A stretch of DNA of 64,000 nt, taken from assembly GCF_026914185.1 (NCBI RefSeq), contig NC_070572.1, positions 186,001 through 250,000 of the forward strand, given 5' to 3'. Source of the stretch: Puccinia triticina. Its lineage: Eukaryota > Basidiomycota > Pucciniomycetes > Pucciniales > Pucciniaceae. Positions 1 to 12,171 of the stretch are shown here, in pieces. The position numbers and the translations under genes were made by a program. Numbering within the stretch: the first letter of the stretch is position 1; every line of letters begins with the position of its first letter. The notes below the pieces were generated by a model, which made no database searches, was not told where the DNA came from, and saw only the letters and a program-made list of their open reading frames with translations.

Positions 1-25
1 CCTGGTCCAACGGCTTCCCCAAGAA

Positions 26-2039
26 TCAGTGCCTTGTAGAATTAGCCGTGGCACGGATGATATGCACACCTACTGCACTAACTCTACAAAACACCAATTC
101 TTGGGGAGCCATGAGGATTGAGGGAATCTATCAGAGGAAAACTCACGGTAGATTGTTTGTCGGGTACAGTTCATGTGGCAGCGCCACAACAGTTTCGCAG
201 ACATCCCCAAATACTAGCTGGAAATCCCGGGATGGTGTGGATGATGAAGTTATTTTCGAGCAGTCAAGCGTGTGGTAGAGCGAATGACAAAGGGTCAGGC
301 CGGCAGTGGTAGTGTTGCTACCCAATAAGTAAATCGTTTCATCCCACGCCGCTGTGAGTTGGCCGATAGTCATCATTTCTGCACCTCCTTCGCAAGCGAC
401 CTCATACCAAGCATAACCTACATATGACAAAGAAGCTCGTGTTCAGGTGCAGGGCAAGCAAGGCACAATTGGACCAATAAGCAGAAGAGATACTCACTCA
501 GGAGGTCCAAGGCCCACATGTCGCACAGTTTCGAAGTTTGGCCATCTACTCCGCCAAAAACAAACATTTTCTCGCCAAGTCAAAGTGCTGAGTGCTGTTG
601 GCGTGGAGGGGGAAGAGATCCCGAACAAGCTACAGATGTCCACTCCTTTTTACCAAAATCAAACGTCCATATATCGTTGAAAACGTTTTCGCCGTTCAAA
701 CCACCAAAAACGATCCATGAGCAAGCATATACAATGGCCGAATGGCCTGTTTGCGCTGCTGGGCTACGGGGGTATGAAACATTCTCCCATAGCGAGTTGG
801 AGGTCACTGGAGAGATATACATTGAAATAGAAGACGCTCTCAGCTTTGAGATCATGTAGAGGCCAGAAAGAGAGACAAGCTTGCAATGGTCGATGTCAAT
901 TCGCCAAAGGCAATTGTGAGCCAATCCATTCATGTCAGTCCCGGCGTAAACGTAAAATAATCCTTCAAATATCGTTGTTGTTGATCCAAACGTCGCAGCT
1001 GGAAAGGGTCCTGAGACTGTGTATCGACTCCAGGAACTAGTCGATAGCGAGAGGGAATAGATGCGTGTATCTTGCTCGGCACGACCTGGTTCTTCTGTCA
1101 TGCCACCCCAGAGGAACAGATGACCATCTGCTGCAGCTAAAAGTGGTTCAGATCGAGGAGTTGGGGCGGTACCTCGCGTGGCGACAAGTTTTGCAATTAA
1201 GTTTGGTGTTGAGACGGCAGGATCAATGCTGAATGAGTATAGATCGCCTTGTAAGGCACCATTGAACGATCCGCCAAAGGAAAAGATGGTTGGGGGATCG
1301 ATGAGGGGGAAGTACACCGTTGAGCCGCTTCTCGTCCGAGGAAATGGGGGCTGTAGGGGAAAGGAAGTCGACATGATTCTCTGGCGGGTGGGATAGGAGT
1401 ACACAAGGGGATGATGTGACCACCGATTGGTAAAGTGGACTAAGAGAGGAGCTGGGGCATCGATTGCACCTGTTACAGATTGGCAGGCCGAAATAAGTGG
1501 AATCGGGCGATGGGGTTGATCCCGAAGTGCAAAAGCTCCAGGAAACCAAGGTGGGCTTGCAGGGGAACTGTCCTGTTCAAGAGCCGAATCGTTCTCCTGG
1601 AGCAAACGATCAGAATGGGTCATTTAAGAGGATATCAGCGCTGTTATCGAATCAACGCTGTAGGATAGATGAAGGGAAAGGTGTTCTTACGCCTGCTCCT
1701 GATCGATCTTTGCTGAAACCAATATCCGTTAGCTCCATGGATGATACAGGATACTCCTGGGTTGATGGGTGGATGAGCGCTCGCGCAATGAAACGATCGA
1801 GGTGGGGGTTGAACAACAGATGCAGACGAGTGATCAGGGTTAATAGGCAAGTTGTAGAGGTTCTGAAAACTGCAGGCAGGGGTTGTTGAGCGATTCCAGG
1901 AGAAGATTACAGAAGAATGAGGTCTTTGCTCTAGAGAGCAACACTCACATTCAAAAACGAGGTTTGGATCGTTCGTTAGCTGAGGTACAAACAGGTGTGA
2001 GGCACTCACCGGAAGGAGCAGCAGGTCTAGATCAAGCAT
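26..2039 (-). pseudogene. Kelch-repeat protein gene, in-frame TGA
   Basis: Five-to-six exon gene: 2010-2039, 1949-1979, 1691-1869, 498-1596, 147-417 and 26-83, all joined by GT-AG introns with matching phase (556 codons). Kelch beta-propeller blades are visible as glycine-pair motifs (FSFGG, FLWGG, FVYAG-like, IVFGG, MFVFGG), each followed by a conserved Trp region; such proteins are usually protein-interaction scaffolds. The frame is interrupted by TGA at 580-582 (codon 419), directly before a good blade (LGEKMFVFGG), and the frame stays open on both sides. A CGA-to-TGA change would explain it. Either the gene is a recent pseudogene or the protein ends at 418 residues. No short intron can remove the stop. 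The first exons are the least certain part. Confidence 0.7.
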
Positions 2040-3352
2040 TTGAAATGAGGGGCGCGCGGTGGGAGAGTGATGCTGTAAGCAACGAATTCAAAGAGCGAGC
2101 GAGCAGACAAGAAGATCAAAAAACCCTACCAATTGAAAATAAAACAGCACATCAGACTGGAAATACATATATGTAGTACTCAACGGTCCTCAATGATAAA
2201 ATGACAAAACAAGCCCTTGCCTCATGAATATTTTGCAACAGTTCATCAGAAAGATGCCAGTGGGAGATCAGGGAGATGTGGTCCAGTTGAGTAGAAATTT
2301 CGGAATCTAGATGGTTAGGATCCTCATATGAGGCTTTGTACATCTAAATGACATGAAAAGCCTTTGAATGAACGAATGGGAAGTGGGAACTGGATGACGT
2401 TATGAATATCAGGCAGCATGTTGAGTAATCAACTGTGATTTGCTATTTGGGTACACGTCAATTTGAGCAGGGGATATGATGGTGAGGTCCGATCTGGACC
2501 CAAACAGACCCAGACAAAATCATGTTGAGAACTTAAACATGTGAGGTGATTTTTTGACATCTCTCTCATGAGGAACATGCAAATACAAAATTTGCCTGAT
2601 GTGACGAATCTTGGAAAGTATAGTGTATCAATTGTTCAGAGTTTGCTGGCTATGAAATCACGCTGAAAGGATCACAAAGTTAGAATTCACTTGAATAGAC
2701 TACATACATATCTATGAAATGAAATGTTTATATAACAGATTCAATAGCAGGGAGGCACATGCAAGGAAACAATTTGCTCAGTACATTGTCATGTACGGGC
2801 AAGCGAAGGCAGAAATGAAATCTGTATTCAAGTGAGTTGTACAAAATTCTATTTCCCCTCTGGAACTGAGGTTGTATCATGTGGGCATATGTATTCCCAT
2901 GATTCAGTCTGCGCATGCATGATTCTTTACATAACTGGAGATAGAGGAAACAAGAAGCATCCCCATCATGTACGTGCGTACATGATGGTGGACATCGAAA
3001 GATGCACTGGCAGGGAAGTCAAGTTTGTATGGAGATTCAAACAAGATCCAACTCTGAATGATCTTCTGATCTAATTATGTGTGATGATTAAACGGGCAGC
3101 AATCATAGGGGCGGAGAATGGTAGGATTAAGCTCTGGCGGTGGGATATCTTCAAGTGGTAAAACAGAATAATGACTCCGAAGATGACTCAGGTGTAATAT
3201 CAGCTATTTCTGCTGCCAAGATAAATTTGATGTACTACCCAAAAACTGGAAGGCCCTGATGTATATCACCATGCCAGCACAACCATAAAAGGAATTTCTT
3301 GCCAGCCAGTCCTTTGTTTCCTGATATTCACCTACAACGAATTATACACACA
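2040..3352. other. Intergenic, no gene seen
   Basis: AT-rich sequence with only short unsupported reading frames. It contains one copy of the 16-bp palindrome at 2968-2983. Confidence 0.5.
2968..2983. repeat. Palindromic motif, copy 1
   Basis: ATGTACGTGCGTACAT: one base differs from the perfect palindrome ATGTACGCGCGTACAT found elsewhere in the window. It is followed by GATGGTGGACATC, resembling the 3' flank of other copies (GAGAGGGACATC). Confidence 0.8.
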
Positions 3353-4018
3353 ATGATGAAAATTTTTGCAAATTGCTTCTTAGACACAAATACCCCACGA
3401 AGCAGTCATGGTGATATGATTAGTTTTAATAGTGTCATCTTCTCACGTAACTCCCAAGCTAGAATTTACCCACAACAAATGAGACGTTATAATATAAATC
3501 TCTGTAATACACCCAGACCAGAAGTTATTCTGCCATCCACCACACAAATTCTGCTTTCAGGAACTCTGATCCTTACACAAAATATACCATTCCCAACTAT
3601 TACATCCAACAACGGCAATTGGATTCCGCATTCTGGATTGCTATGTATCCACCTGGGGGAACCGGATGCAACGGAGAGAATGCATGTGGGGGGCAGAGTG
3701 GCAATCACAAGTGACTTTTCGCCCGGTGGGAACAAATCAGATCATGGATTTCTGATTGCTGTAGATGCCAGCGAATTGAATGTTTGTCATTTCCCTACTC
3801 TAAGCTATGTGTGCGGGAAACCAACTGTTGATCCTTTTGCATATTTCATGGCCAATCAGCCCACGCCAATGCGTCTGGTAGGTGATCCACAAATGAATAA
3901 CCTTAACCTGGCCAGGTTCAGGGTGGGAGATCAGATTGAGATGAAGGGATCAATTGTTCCAGGGGATTGTACCAGCTTATTAACTATCCAGGTGTGTGTA
4001 ATATTTAAGGCTAGCTGA
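3353..4018 (+). CDS. Unknown protein, paralogue A (221 aa)
   Basis: Single open frame of 221 residues starting at tandem ATGs (3353/3356); this start matches the start of its paralogue at 5148. I do not recognise the family. Shared blocks with the 5148 protein include an N-terminal M-x-I-x-AN segment, a central (S/T)QI-L-G-L segment followed by PTIT-N-NW-IHHG-like residues, and a C-terminal F-x-x-GD-I-x-G segment. Alternating hydrophobic residues and the GD-I-x-G pattern would suit a small beta-barrel (OB-like) fold, but this is only a guess. No signal peptide. It lies between two copies of the 16-bp palindrome (2968 and 4639). The distant similarity but equal length of the two proteins argues that the frame is a real gene. 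Confidence 0.55.
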   Translation: MMKIFANCFLDTNTPRSSHGDMISFNSVIFSRNSQARIYPQQMRRYNINLCNTPRPEVILPSTTQILLSGTLILTQNIPFPTITSNNGNWIPHSGLLCIHLGEPDATERMHVGGRVAITSDFSPGGNKSDHGFLIAVDASELNVCHFPTLSYVCGKPTVDPFAYFMANQPTPMRLVGDPQMNNLNLARFRVGDQIEMKGSIVPGDCTSLLTIQVCVIFKAS

Positions 4019-5147
4019 GCGGGAATCATGAGAGATTTTGATTGAGCCCTCCGGAAACTGACTGCAGTAATCTTCCAACAGGTCTTTGATATAAACAAAC
4101 TACCCAGGAATACAGGGCATAATCACAACCTCCGGGAGAGACCAAATCGGCGTTTTAGATTAGACTCATACAACCGCTACTAAGAAGATTCAATTTGTGC
4201 TGGTTGCCATTGGTTGTTATGCAGATGTTACTCAATTACAAGTTTTCTTGTCTTGCCTGGTATGCTGGGGAATTTTTTATCTGCAAACATTTTCTCATTT
4301 GAGGACAATTGGATTACAAGCAGTAAGTTACCATTTACAATGTTGTCCAGTTTTCCTTGCCAGAAAACATGCTTTACACAAGAGGAATGAAGTCCTCGTC
4401 AGAAAATGAGGCAGATTTCTATGATGGAACTTCCAAATTGAGGATTCCCTTGTGAGGTTCCAAGAAAGAGTTTTCTTGTTACGTTAGCCTTTGGGTAATT
4501 GGGTGGAGAAGACCTTGGGGGCATGGGTGGTGGTATTGTTGTTTCTATGTATTACACATTGTAGAAATAGACTTTGCAGTCCGTCGTGCACATGGATATT
4601 TTGGTGGTGGAAGGGATTTTGTGAAATGGGTCACAATCATGTACGCGCGTACATGGCAGTCAACACTGCATTGTACGTATGCAAGAAACTATCACAAAGG
4701 TTAATCACACAAATATGTTATGTATTATCCAAATAAAACGGTTAACAGGAAGGCCTGACAAAGGATATCTTACACATAAAGACAAACAAATCCAAACCAA
4801 AATGCCTGCCGTGGAGAACACACTTTGTAGCAATTTTCAAATTGCACCAATTAACACAGTAGAACAAAGAGGCACATTGACTTGTACATTTCAAAATTGA
4901 TACATAAAATCCTTTATTCCTGAGATGAGATAATGCAGGGAAGGAAAGGGAACAAGTCATTTGCCTTTGTGGGTGGAAGGCCAAAACAAAAGTTGCTTGC
5001 CCTCCAACACTTTGGGATAGATGAGTATCGCCACTAAAAGGCGGGATTGAATGCTAGGTGCCTCTTCTTGTCCCACCCCTCCCTAGAATTCCTCAATTGC
5101 CAGTCATAACTCAGCCTGCCGTATTTCCAAACTATTAGACAATCATA
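4019..5147. other. Intergenic, no gene seen
   Basis: AT-rich, short frames only. Holds one perfect 16-bp palindrome at 4639-4654. Confidence 0.5.
4639..4654. repeat. Palindromic motif, copy 2
   Basis: Perfect ATGTACGCGCGTACAT, preceded by C and followed by GGCAGTCAACAC. Confidence 0.85.
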
Positions 5148-5844
5148 ATGATTGAGATTGCTGCCAATTTACTTCTTGCAAATACACGTAGTATACAACG
5201 AGTTGGAGATGAAATACACCTTGGGACCCCTATTGCATCATTTAATCTTCCCCCATCATTCACTGGGTATCAAGAATATCATGTTGTGCTCAAATTTCAT
5301 GATCCTGATATTCCTGCAATCTTCAACAATACTCTCAGCCAGATCTTCCTATGTGGAAAATTATCATTTTGTCCTGTATCCAACCAACCAACGATTACTG
5401 TAGAGAACCTTAATTGGTATATTCACCATGGAGAACTCCCCAACCTATATCAATACAAAAATGCCCAGGTCTTTGGTATGGCTCGAGTTGTGCAGGTCCA
5501 CTGGCATCCGATTCACGAGAGGGTCTCTCATCTTGAAATTGTGGATAATACCATCAAGCAGGTATGGGATTTACCTCTAGACTGAACACTAAATATAGCA
5601 GTTCTCTAAAATGCCCATGAACATTTGCTTGAGTGTGCCCCATCAAATTTCTGACCTTGTTCCTGCGCAGTCCCACTCAGGTCGAATCAATTTGTGTTCA
5701 CTCAATTCCGAGGCGCTCAAAAACTTTCAAGACCTCAAACACGGAGATTGTATTAGATTTAGTGGCAACGCAGCTCGAGTTCCCAGTGTCCGCTACGGAT
5801 TTGTTTCTGTTGGTGTATGTGATACTCCATATAATCAAGATTGA
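5148..5844 (+). CDS. Unknown protein, paralogue B (218 aa)
   Basis: Two exons, 5148-5561 and 5602-5844, joined by a 40-base GT-AG intron in phase 0, give 218 residues, close to the 221 of the paralogue at 3353. Shared blocks: M-x-I-AN at the N terminus, the SQI-LCGKL segment followed by PTIT-ENLNWYIHHGEL, and near the C terminus F-LKHGDCIRFSG, matching F-VGDQIEMKG of the other copy. I do not recognise the family or function. The two genes are in tandem, same strand, 1.1 kb apart, so a local duplication followed by strong divergence is likely; one copy gained or lost an intron. No signal peptide or membrane segment is evident. Confidence 0.6.
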
Positions 5845-6585
5845 CTCTAACAATAAGCACTGACTTGTGGTCTGGGTGTATATCATATTAGGTTGAGTGT
5901 ATAGTGAAACTTTCTCGATCAGAGGTAACTCGATACGGCTTGAGGAGTGATCCAAAAAAGAGATACAAACTCGAAGCAAAGGATTGGAAGGCACCCCGCA
6001 CTATACGAAGAAAATCCACCAAGAAATTTCACCGCCGCCAAACGTGACGATTGGCATTTAGTTTGATTTTTCTCAAAGATTACTACATATATATAACTTA
6101 TGTCCTAAAGGAGAAATGAATTAAAACCGTTATCAAATGAAAAGATATCCCATGCGCCAATGACTAGAAACCGCAAGTGATGCATGGAAGGAAGACTACT
6201 ATGGTCACTGAGGTTTCGTTGATGAATACCCATTGTCTGAGGCAAGAATCTGCTTGGTGTTTGGAAGTGTTACACATTCCACGGTTTGCAAAACGCACAA
6301 ACAGATGTAAGGGAGAGCATTGGAGAGACTTCATTTCAGAAATCAGCAGAACGATGGCAATTTTTAATCTTAAGCGCATCAGGGCAAGATGAATTACTTA
6401 TAAACAATTGTGGCTAGGAACAACAGTTGACTAGTACAGGCTTGGTATCTGGGAAGCTGAATTTGAGATATAGAAGACCAAATCACAAAGGGAATAAAAG
6501 ACGAGAAGAACAGTTTGAGTGAGAAGAGGCCAGACAGCAATAAACTTCAGCGTATGTACTGATGTATATGTACAAGTTTAAAAAA
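5845..6585. other. Intergenic, no gene seen
   Basis: AT-rich; the short frames on both strands around 6164-6392 are antisense to each other and neither looks like a protein. Confidence 0.5.
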
Positions 6586-9156
6586 TCAACTGTCTTCTAT
6601 ATGACGGGAAGCATGGGGAATAAGGAAAGGTGAAGTGGGCTGGCATTCTGCCCAATGACTGAGAAAATCAAGAGTAATGGCCTGAGCAATCTCATGTCGG
6701 GTTGGGGTCTTTTCCATGTGGGAGATTCTGTTCGGCAGGCGGAAGACAGGGGAGAATATCTTAACAATGTATGCTGAGAGGTTTTTCCAGATGGGTTCTT
6801 CGGGCGTATGAGTTGAACTTGAGTGTTGTTTAATTACTGAGATTACCTGGGTGAATTCCATGCAATCAGAGACAACGGCGTGGCGGTGGTTCTTGGATGC
6901 TAGAAAAAGACCGCGAACACCACCGAGGAGGAAAAATATCAAGGGCTGGTAGTTTTGACGACGCTGGTAGGACTGTAGTTTGCGAGTTGATTCATCTCGA
7001 AGCTGGATCAATTCTGATGATTCTTGGTTCGTCTGAGTGAGAGCATCAGATGATTTGTGGGTGGCACCGCGGTTCCGCTTATTGGTTTTCTTGTGCACCT
7101 CTGTCTGTGGGGGCTCGCTGAGTGCATGAGTTTGGAAGATGACATATGCTGAGAGAACATCAAGAATGAGTTTTAAGAAATCATGGAGAACATCGAAAGA
7201 ATGAGATCGCTGGGGGGCTGGAGCATCTGAGGTAGGATTTTCTTCGGCAGACTCAAAGCTGGAGGGGCGGTTTTTGATGGCCTCGATGTATTGAAGTACT
7301 TGTACGCCTTGAATGATTTGATCGTTGCTCTGCTGGGTTGTGGGGACGGGTGGCTTGTACAGACTATCGGCCATGATCTCCACAGAAGCGGCAACAAGCT
7401 TTGCCCACTCTGAGATGGAGGTTTCGGTAGGGTGCGCAAGTCGATAAAGGAACCGGACTAGAGTTGATTCGGGATGGGGTGTCTTTGCAGCAGTAGAGAT
7501 GTAGGATTGCGGCGGGATGGATTTGTCCTTGTTTCCAAATGTGGCAAGCAAGGGGAAATCAATGATGTCGGGACAGTACCACTGTTCATTGGTGGATGGT
7601 GACAAGAAGCTGTCCACTAGATACATGGGAGAAACAACCTAACAGTTAGTTACGCTGTGTTTGGAGACACGAATGTAGAAAAAAGAAAAGAACACTTACC
7701 CAGGGAGCTGATTGTTTTAATCCATGATGCGTATGAGCATGCCGTGCGTTGGAATTGGAATTCAGGGTTTGAAGGAGTTGAAGCGTGCATGGACTGTACA
7801 CGAAATTGAACCAGAGATGTGAGGGAAGCCCAGGTGGTTTGGTACCTTTGCCAAGATGGTTTGGATCCCTTGAAATCTTGGTGAATATGAACAACTTTAA
7901 TTCGCACATCGACAGACTTGAGGATTGTCAGCGGGCGAACAACAACCTGAGAAGAGGGATCGGAAGGGTTTGGGTTGGATGGGCCACTTGGGGTTGGATT
8001 TGCTTGACCAGAATGGGTTTCTGGGATACTTTGGGAAGGTTGCAGAACTTGGTTGGTTGGGGATGGTTGAGGGGCCATTGTTGTTCCGTGTGCAGGTGGC
8101 TCCACCGGAGCGGCTAGATTAGTGTTGGAGACCCCAGCTTTCGCGTTGTTGGTCTCAGTCGCAGCTGATGGAGAGGATTCGGGCGGGATATGATGTTCTG
8201 GATTTCCAACCACTGAGTCGCAAGCTACAGGTCCAACTTGAGAGTTGACAGGTAGAGTTGGTGAAGCCTGCACAGCATTATCAGGGGTATCCGGAGAGTG
8301 GTGCGGTTCCAAGTCTCTGATGGTGGAAAGAGCTGCTTGTGCACCCATTGGGGTGTTAATGTTTGGATTCTCGGTAGGGGCATGTTTCGGGATGGTAAGC
8401 TGAGATGTGTCTGATTTGTTTGAGAGAGCTGCTGGATTGGAATCGTTACTGTTTGTTGGAGTCTTGGTATTCTTTTCCAACAAGTCGGCTGGCCGACCAG
8501 AGGCACCTTTTTTGGCTCGTTTCTTGGGGGGCTTGCTCGAAGTTGCTCCAGTTGATGTTCAAGGTGATGTGGAGCTTGGTTTGATTGATTCAATTTTGAT
8601 GGCTTCATCGTCCGGAATCTCGCCTGTTTCCTCCCAGGCTTTGCAAGAGCTTCAGTCAAAAGAGAAGGCAACATCCGGATGGGGAGGGCAATCTGGGAAA
8701 ACTTGAACTCACTGCGTTTCGTGCTGGTAATGGAATTAGCGAGGACATCAACTAGGTGTTTCCAACTACGGGGAAGCTTGAGATTTCTCAGCCCTTTGGC
8801 TGCTTGCTCAGCAGCTTGGATCGTTTGTCCAAATTCCTCCGCTGTAATTTGCTGGATTTCATTATCGAGGATCGGTTCGGTAGGATTCAATGGAAGAGGG
8901 CCGCCGGGATCACTTTTGCTAACTGCAAACTCCTCAAAAGTGGGTGCTGGTAACATCTTGACTGGAAAGTTTGCTTCAAGCACCTGCTGACCTAGGGGGA
9001 TATGGGTAAAGTGAGAAACAGCCTGGGGGGTGATCATGAGGATAAGTCTATCGACTTACTTGGTGGTGGAGTCGGAGCATCTGATGGGAGGGGTGGTTGC
9101 AGAGATGTTGATTCCTGAGGAAGCTGAGGGGCAATTCTGGACTCTGGCTCTGCCAT
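6586..9156 (-). pseudogene. Unknown 781-codon gene with in-frame TGA
   Basis: Exons 9060-9156, 8713-8991, 7700-8638 and 6586-7616 join in phase through GT-AG introns (total 782 codons). The N-terminal part is acidic and helix-like, followed by a basic PPKKRAKK-type stretch (possible nuclear signal), then a Pro/Ser/Thr/Asn-rich linker of about 130 residues, then a mainly hydrophobic alpha-helical C-terminal half with no catalytic motif I recognise. One TGA interrupts the frame at 8559-8561 (codon 152, context SP-stop-TS), with an open frame resuming immediately; CGA (Arg) to TGA would explain it. It might be a rust-lineage gene or the second gene of a transposon, since it lies near a Tnp2 transposase and other unknown multi-copy genes. 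The exon 2 to 3 acceptor is the least certain junction. Confidence 0.55.
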
Positions 9157-10227
9157 GTTAATATGAATTGAGAGCAGTAGTTATTTCGCCAATGGTTTTT
9201 GAGGATGTGGGGGGGTCACAAAAATAAATGATGCGATGATGGGGGAGGAATGAGGTGAAAGTGCAGAGGAGGAGGAGCCACTTATATATTGAGGATTTCA
9301 TTCCAGAATGATCCCCTTGTGTAAAATTTTTTCACTCAGCCTTTGTCCACCCACAATCCACCTTTGTGATTAGATTTGCTGACGGATCTATTTGGTATAA
9401 CCAAAACCAGACTAAGCATGGTTTTGACTTAGACAATAGATTCCTCAGGCTGTAATGTGTAAAGTTTGTGATGTGCCAATTCATGGTTTTGGTAGGAGAC
9501 ATTTTTCAGTCAACAGTCATGCGCATGATGAAGTGATCAGGACAGCTGTAATGTTCAAATAACTTCATTAGACTGTTACTCAGATTATTCATGGAACTGC
9601 CCAGATCTGGAGCAATGATTTTAATTACAGGATTATGGGCAACTGGCAGAGACATTTGGATAAGTCAGGTGAGGTCCCATGCACAAGTGAACTTCAAGGA
9701 TTTCTGAAGTTGGTGCAAACTCATGTACGCGCGTACATTAGAGTGGACATCAGACTCACTTCCAGTCCCGCAGTTGTACCGAATTGACTGAGTATATATC
9801 AGGTTATCTCAAATCATGATAGCTTCTGGCAGGATGAGCCCCCCCCTATGTACGCGCGTACATGAGAGGGACATCTCAGCATTAATCAATGCCGTATATA
9901 TTTTTCATGTGTAGGTGACAAACAGCTGGCCCCATGGATACAAAATACTTAGTTACCAAGTAATCTCGAAAACAACACAGCAGCTGGAGCATCCCTCAAT
10001 GATAAGCGTTTCAACAGGCAAATTGATATGGAAATGGGTGAGATGATAAAATAAAGCTAATCAACATTCATCCTCCCTCCGGCAGCCGTGGCCGAACCCT
10101 CTCCGGGAGCTAAACTTGGACCAACATTTCCAGATTCATCTTCTAACCTCCGTTTGTTGTTGTTACGAGTTGGGAGTTGAGAAGCGGATTGTTGACCAGT
10201 GGATGTGGCAGTGGTGAAACAGTATGT
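9157..10227. other. Intergenic with two palindrome copies
   Basis: No gene seen. Two copies of the 16-bp palindrome lie 125 bases apart. Confidence 0.5.
9723..9863 (+). repeat. Palindromic motif, copies 3 and 4
   Basis: Perfect ATGTACGCGCGTACAT at 9723-9738 and at 9848-9863. Both are followed by related 3' flanks (TAGAGTGGACATC and GAGAGGGACATC), so the repeated unit is about 28 bases and has a direction although its core is symmetric. Confidence 0.85.
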
Positions 10228-11758
10228 TTAGAGATTCTTGGTAATCTCTGGCAGCCCCATTTTTTCGACCTTGGAGATGGTTTGTTGCTCAAAAGGACTC
10301 AGGAGTTGCCACCAAGCATCGGCATAGCAATCACGCGGCAAATCTCTGGGGACCCCCTTGACGCCTTTGAAATTCTTGATTCGAGTTGCGGAGCGGCCAT
10401 AGATCTTCTGATTAGTGGCAATAGTCTTGTGGTGATCTGCCTGTGCCTGTACCATTTTGTTGAGACAGTGAACAACGGAGGTGAGATGGCTGCTACGCCA
10501 ATTCGGGGAAACGGTTAACGGTAACGTGTTCTGATCGCCATCTTCAATATTGGAGCCACAGTCCTTGTTTTCAACAACGTGCGCCAGTAGTATATTCTCT
10601 TTTAGGAATTGACCAAGCATCTTGCACCTGTTCTCTCGTATCTTTAACACACGGAAATATATATTTACATATTTTGTCAGAATGAGTTACAGATAGACAG
10701 GAGAAGTAGAAAGGATGTACGGACTTTCTTCCTCCATCGTTGGTATTGTGCCCTCGTGGCTTTTTGATCCTTCAATTTCTTGTAATCGTCACCGCTTATG
10801 TTTCTGGACTCGCGAATTTCGCGGCATTTAGTATGGAACCATCGTTGGATTATTGCTTGGGCCTGTGAAGCCTGCTGATCGGTTAAGGGCATTGATCGAC
10901 GGATCCACTCAATAGATTTGGTTGCCAAAACCTCGACCACAGTGGAGTTCCAAGGCGAATCCGCACCAAGATGGGTATCCCAGTCAAAAGTGAGTCTTGA
11001 GATACCGGCCAACGCAAGAGTCCTCTCCACATTGGCCTTGGTTTGAGAGCTGATGGCTAGGCCCTTATGTTGGCCTTTTGAGAGAGCAGGAGTAAAGGGG
11101 GGCGACTTGATGTTCTTCCGTATTTCTTTCTCTGCCTGAGAGACAAAGTATTCTATCTCTGCCGGAGTCTTAGCCTTCAACGTGAGGCGTAATCGATTGA
11201 GTTGCTTCTTGATTTCAGCCGTCCTTCTTTCCACCCAGTATTGGGCCTTGATTTCTTCAGCGTTTGGAGAAGCTGGGTAATCGTGAGGCTGAGTTGGATG
11301 ACCAAGAAAAAACTTGACAAAGGTTTGGATACTCCGAGAGATCTTATCACAATGTTCCGCCAGAGCCTGTTTTCCCGCAATTCCTCTTATCCGTTTTTCA
11401 GCTCGATTATGGTCCTCATCAACCTCCACCTCCTCCCTCGCGCGCCGGGCATTTTCAACCACAAACTTTGGTTCTAGTCGAGACTTTTCAAGCAAAGCTG
11501 ATGGCTGGTTCAGTTGTGTTGAAGGAATTGCTCCTACGGATTCAAAACATTTCTCAGCAAGAAAATACATACAGCAAAAAGTAGCTACTCACCATCAGGA
11601 CCGGTTTCCATTGCAGAACTGTTTCCCACTGATTGGGCTTTTGGAAGAAATCCATCTACGACCGCCGAAATCCAACTTTCATCTGGATCCACAGAAGAAG
11701 ATGTGTCTCCCTGGTTTCCATTCCCAGATATGCTCTGTTCATCTTGTGCTGAAGGCAT
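10228..11758 (-). CDS. Unknown multi-copy protein (462 aa)
   Basis: Three exons (11593-11758, 10725-11533, 10228-10641) join in phase to a complete 463-codon frame with no internal stop. The protein starts acidic, continues with a long charged helical region (around residues 75-220), then a block containing F-WD-x4-SPWN, a basic segment rich in Arg/Lys just before the last intron, and a C-terminal block with V-RDLP-DCY-WW-LS-E. The gene at 17569-18659 shares these blocks and the same phase-0 intron position, so this is a gene family, probably rust-specific; I know no function. It lies just downstream of the Tnp2 gene on the same strand and could be an accessory transposon gene. Confidence 0.65.
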
Positions 11759-12171
11759 GGGGACTGATTGGATTCAAGAAGCTAATTAGTAGATTTTTAT
11801 GGGGCAAAAAGCAGATGATAGACGGGTTGCAGTATACAATGCAAAGGTGTTGTTGGTGAAATCAAGCAAAAGAGGTGGTTGAGGATATGGAATAGTTTAA
11901 GGAAAACGCGAAATCATGTTGGATGGAGTTATAAGCAGAACACAAATTTGGGGGAATTGCCGGGCAATTCAGGCAGGCTCCACTTTGTTTCTCAAATGGA
12001 GGAAAATACAGTTATACGGATGTTGCAATTCAAAAAAAGGGAGCATGTGGCTAACAAATAAATAATGATCCCCTTTGTTTTATGCCTAAAAATTGTTGCA
12101 TAGGCCTTCCCATCCCTTCATGTGTAAATAAAGCCCAAATAAAATATCAGAAAGACATAGACCAGCATGTT
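11759..12171. other. Short intergenic gap
   Basis: AT-rich gap between the 462-aa gene and the last recognisable exon of the Tnp2 gene; the last Tnp2 exon may extend into it, since a GT donor (GTAAGT) sits at about 12188. Confidence 0.4.
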
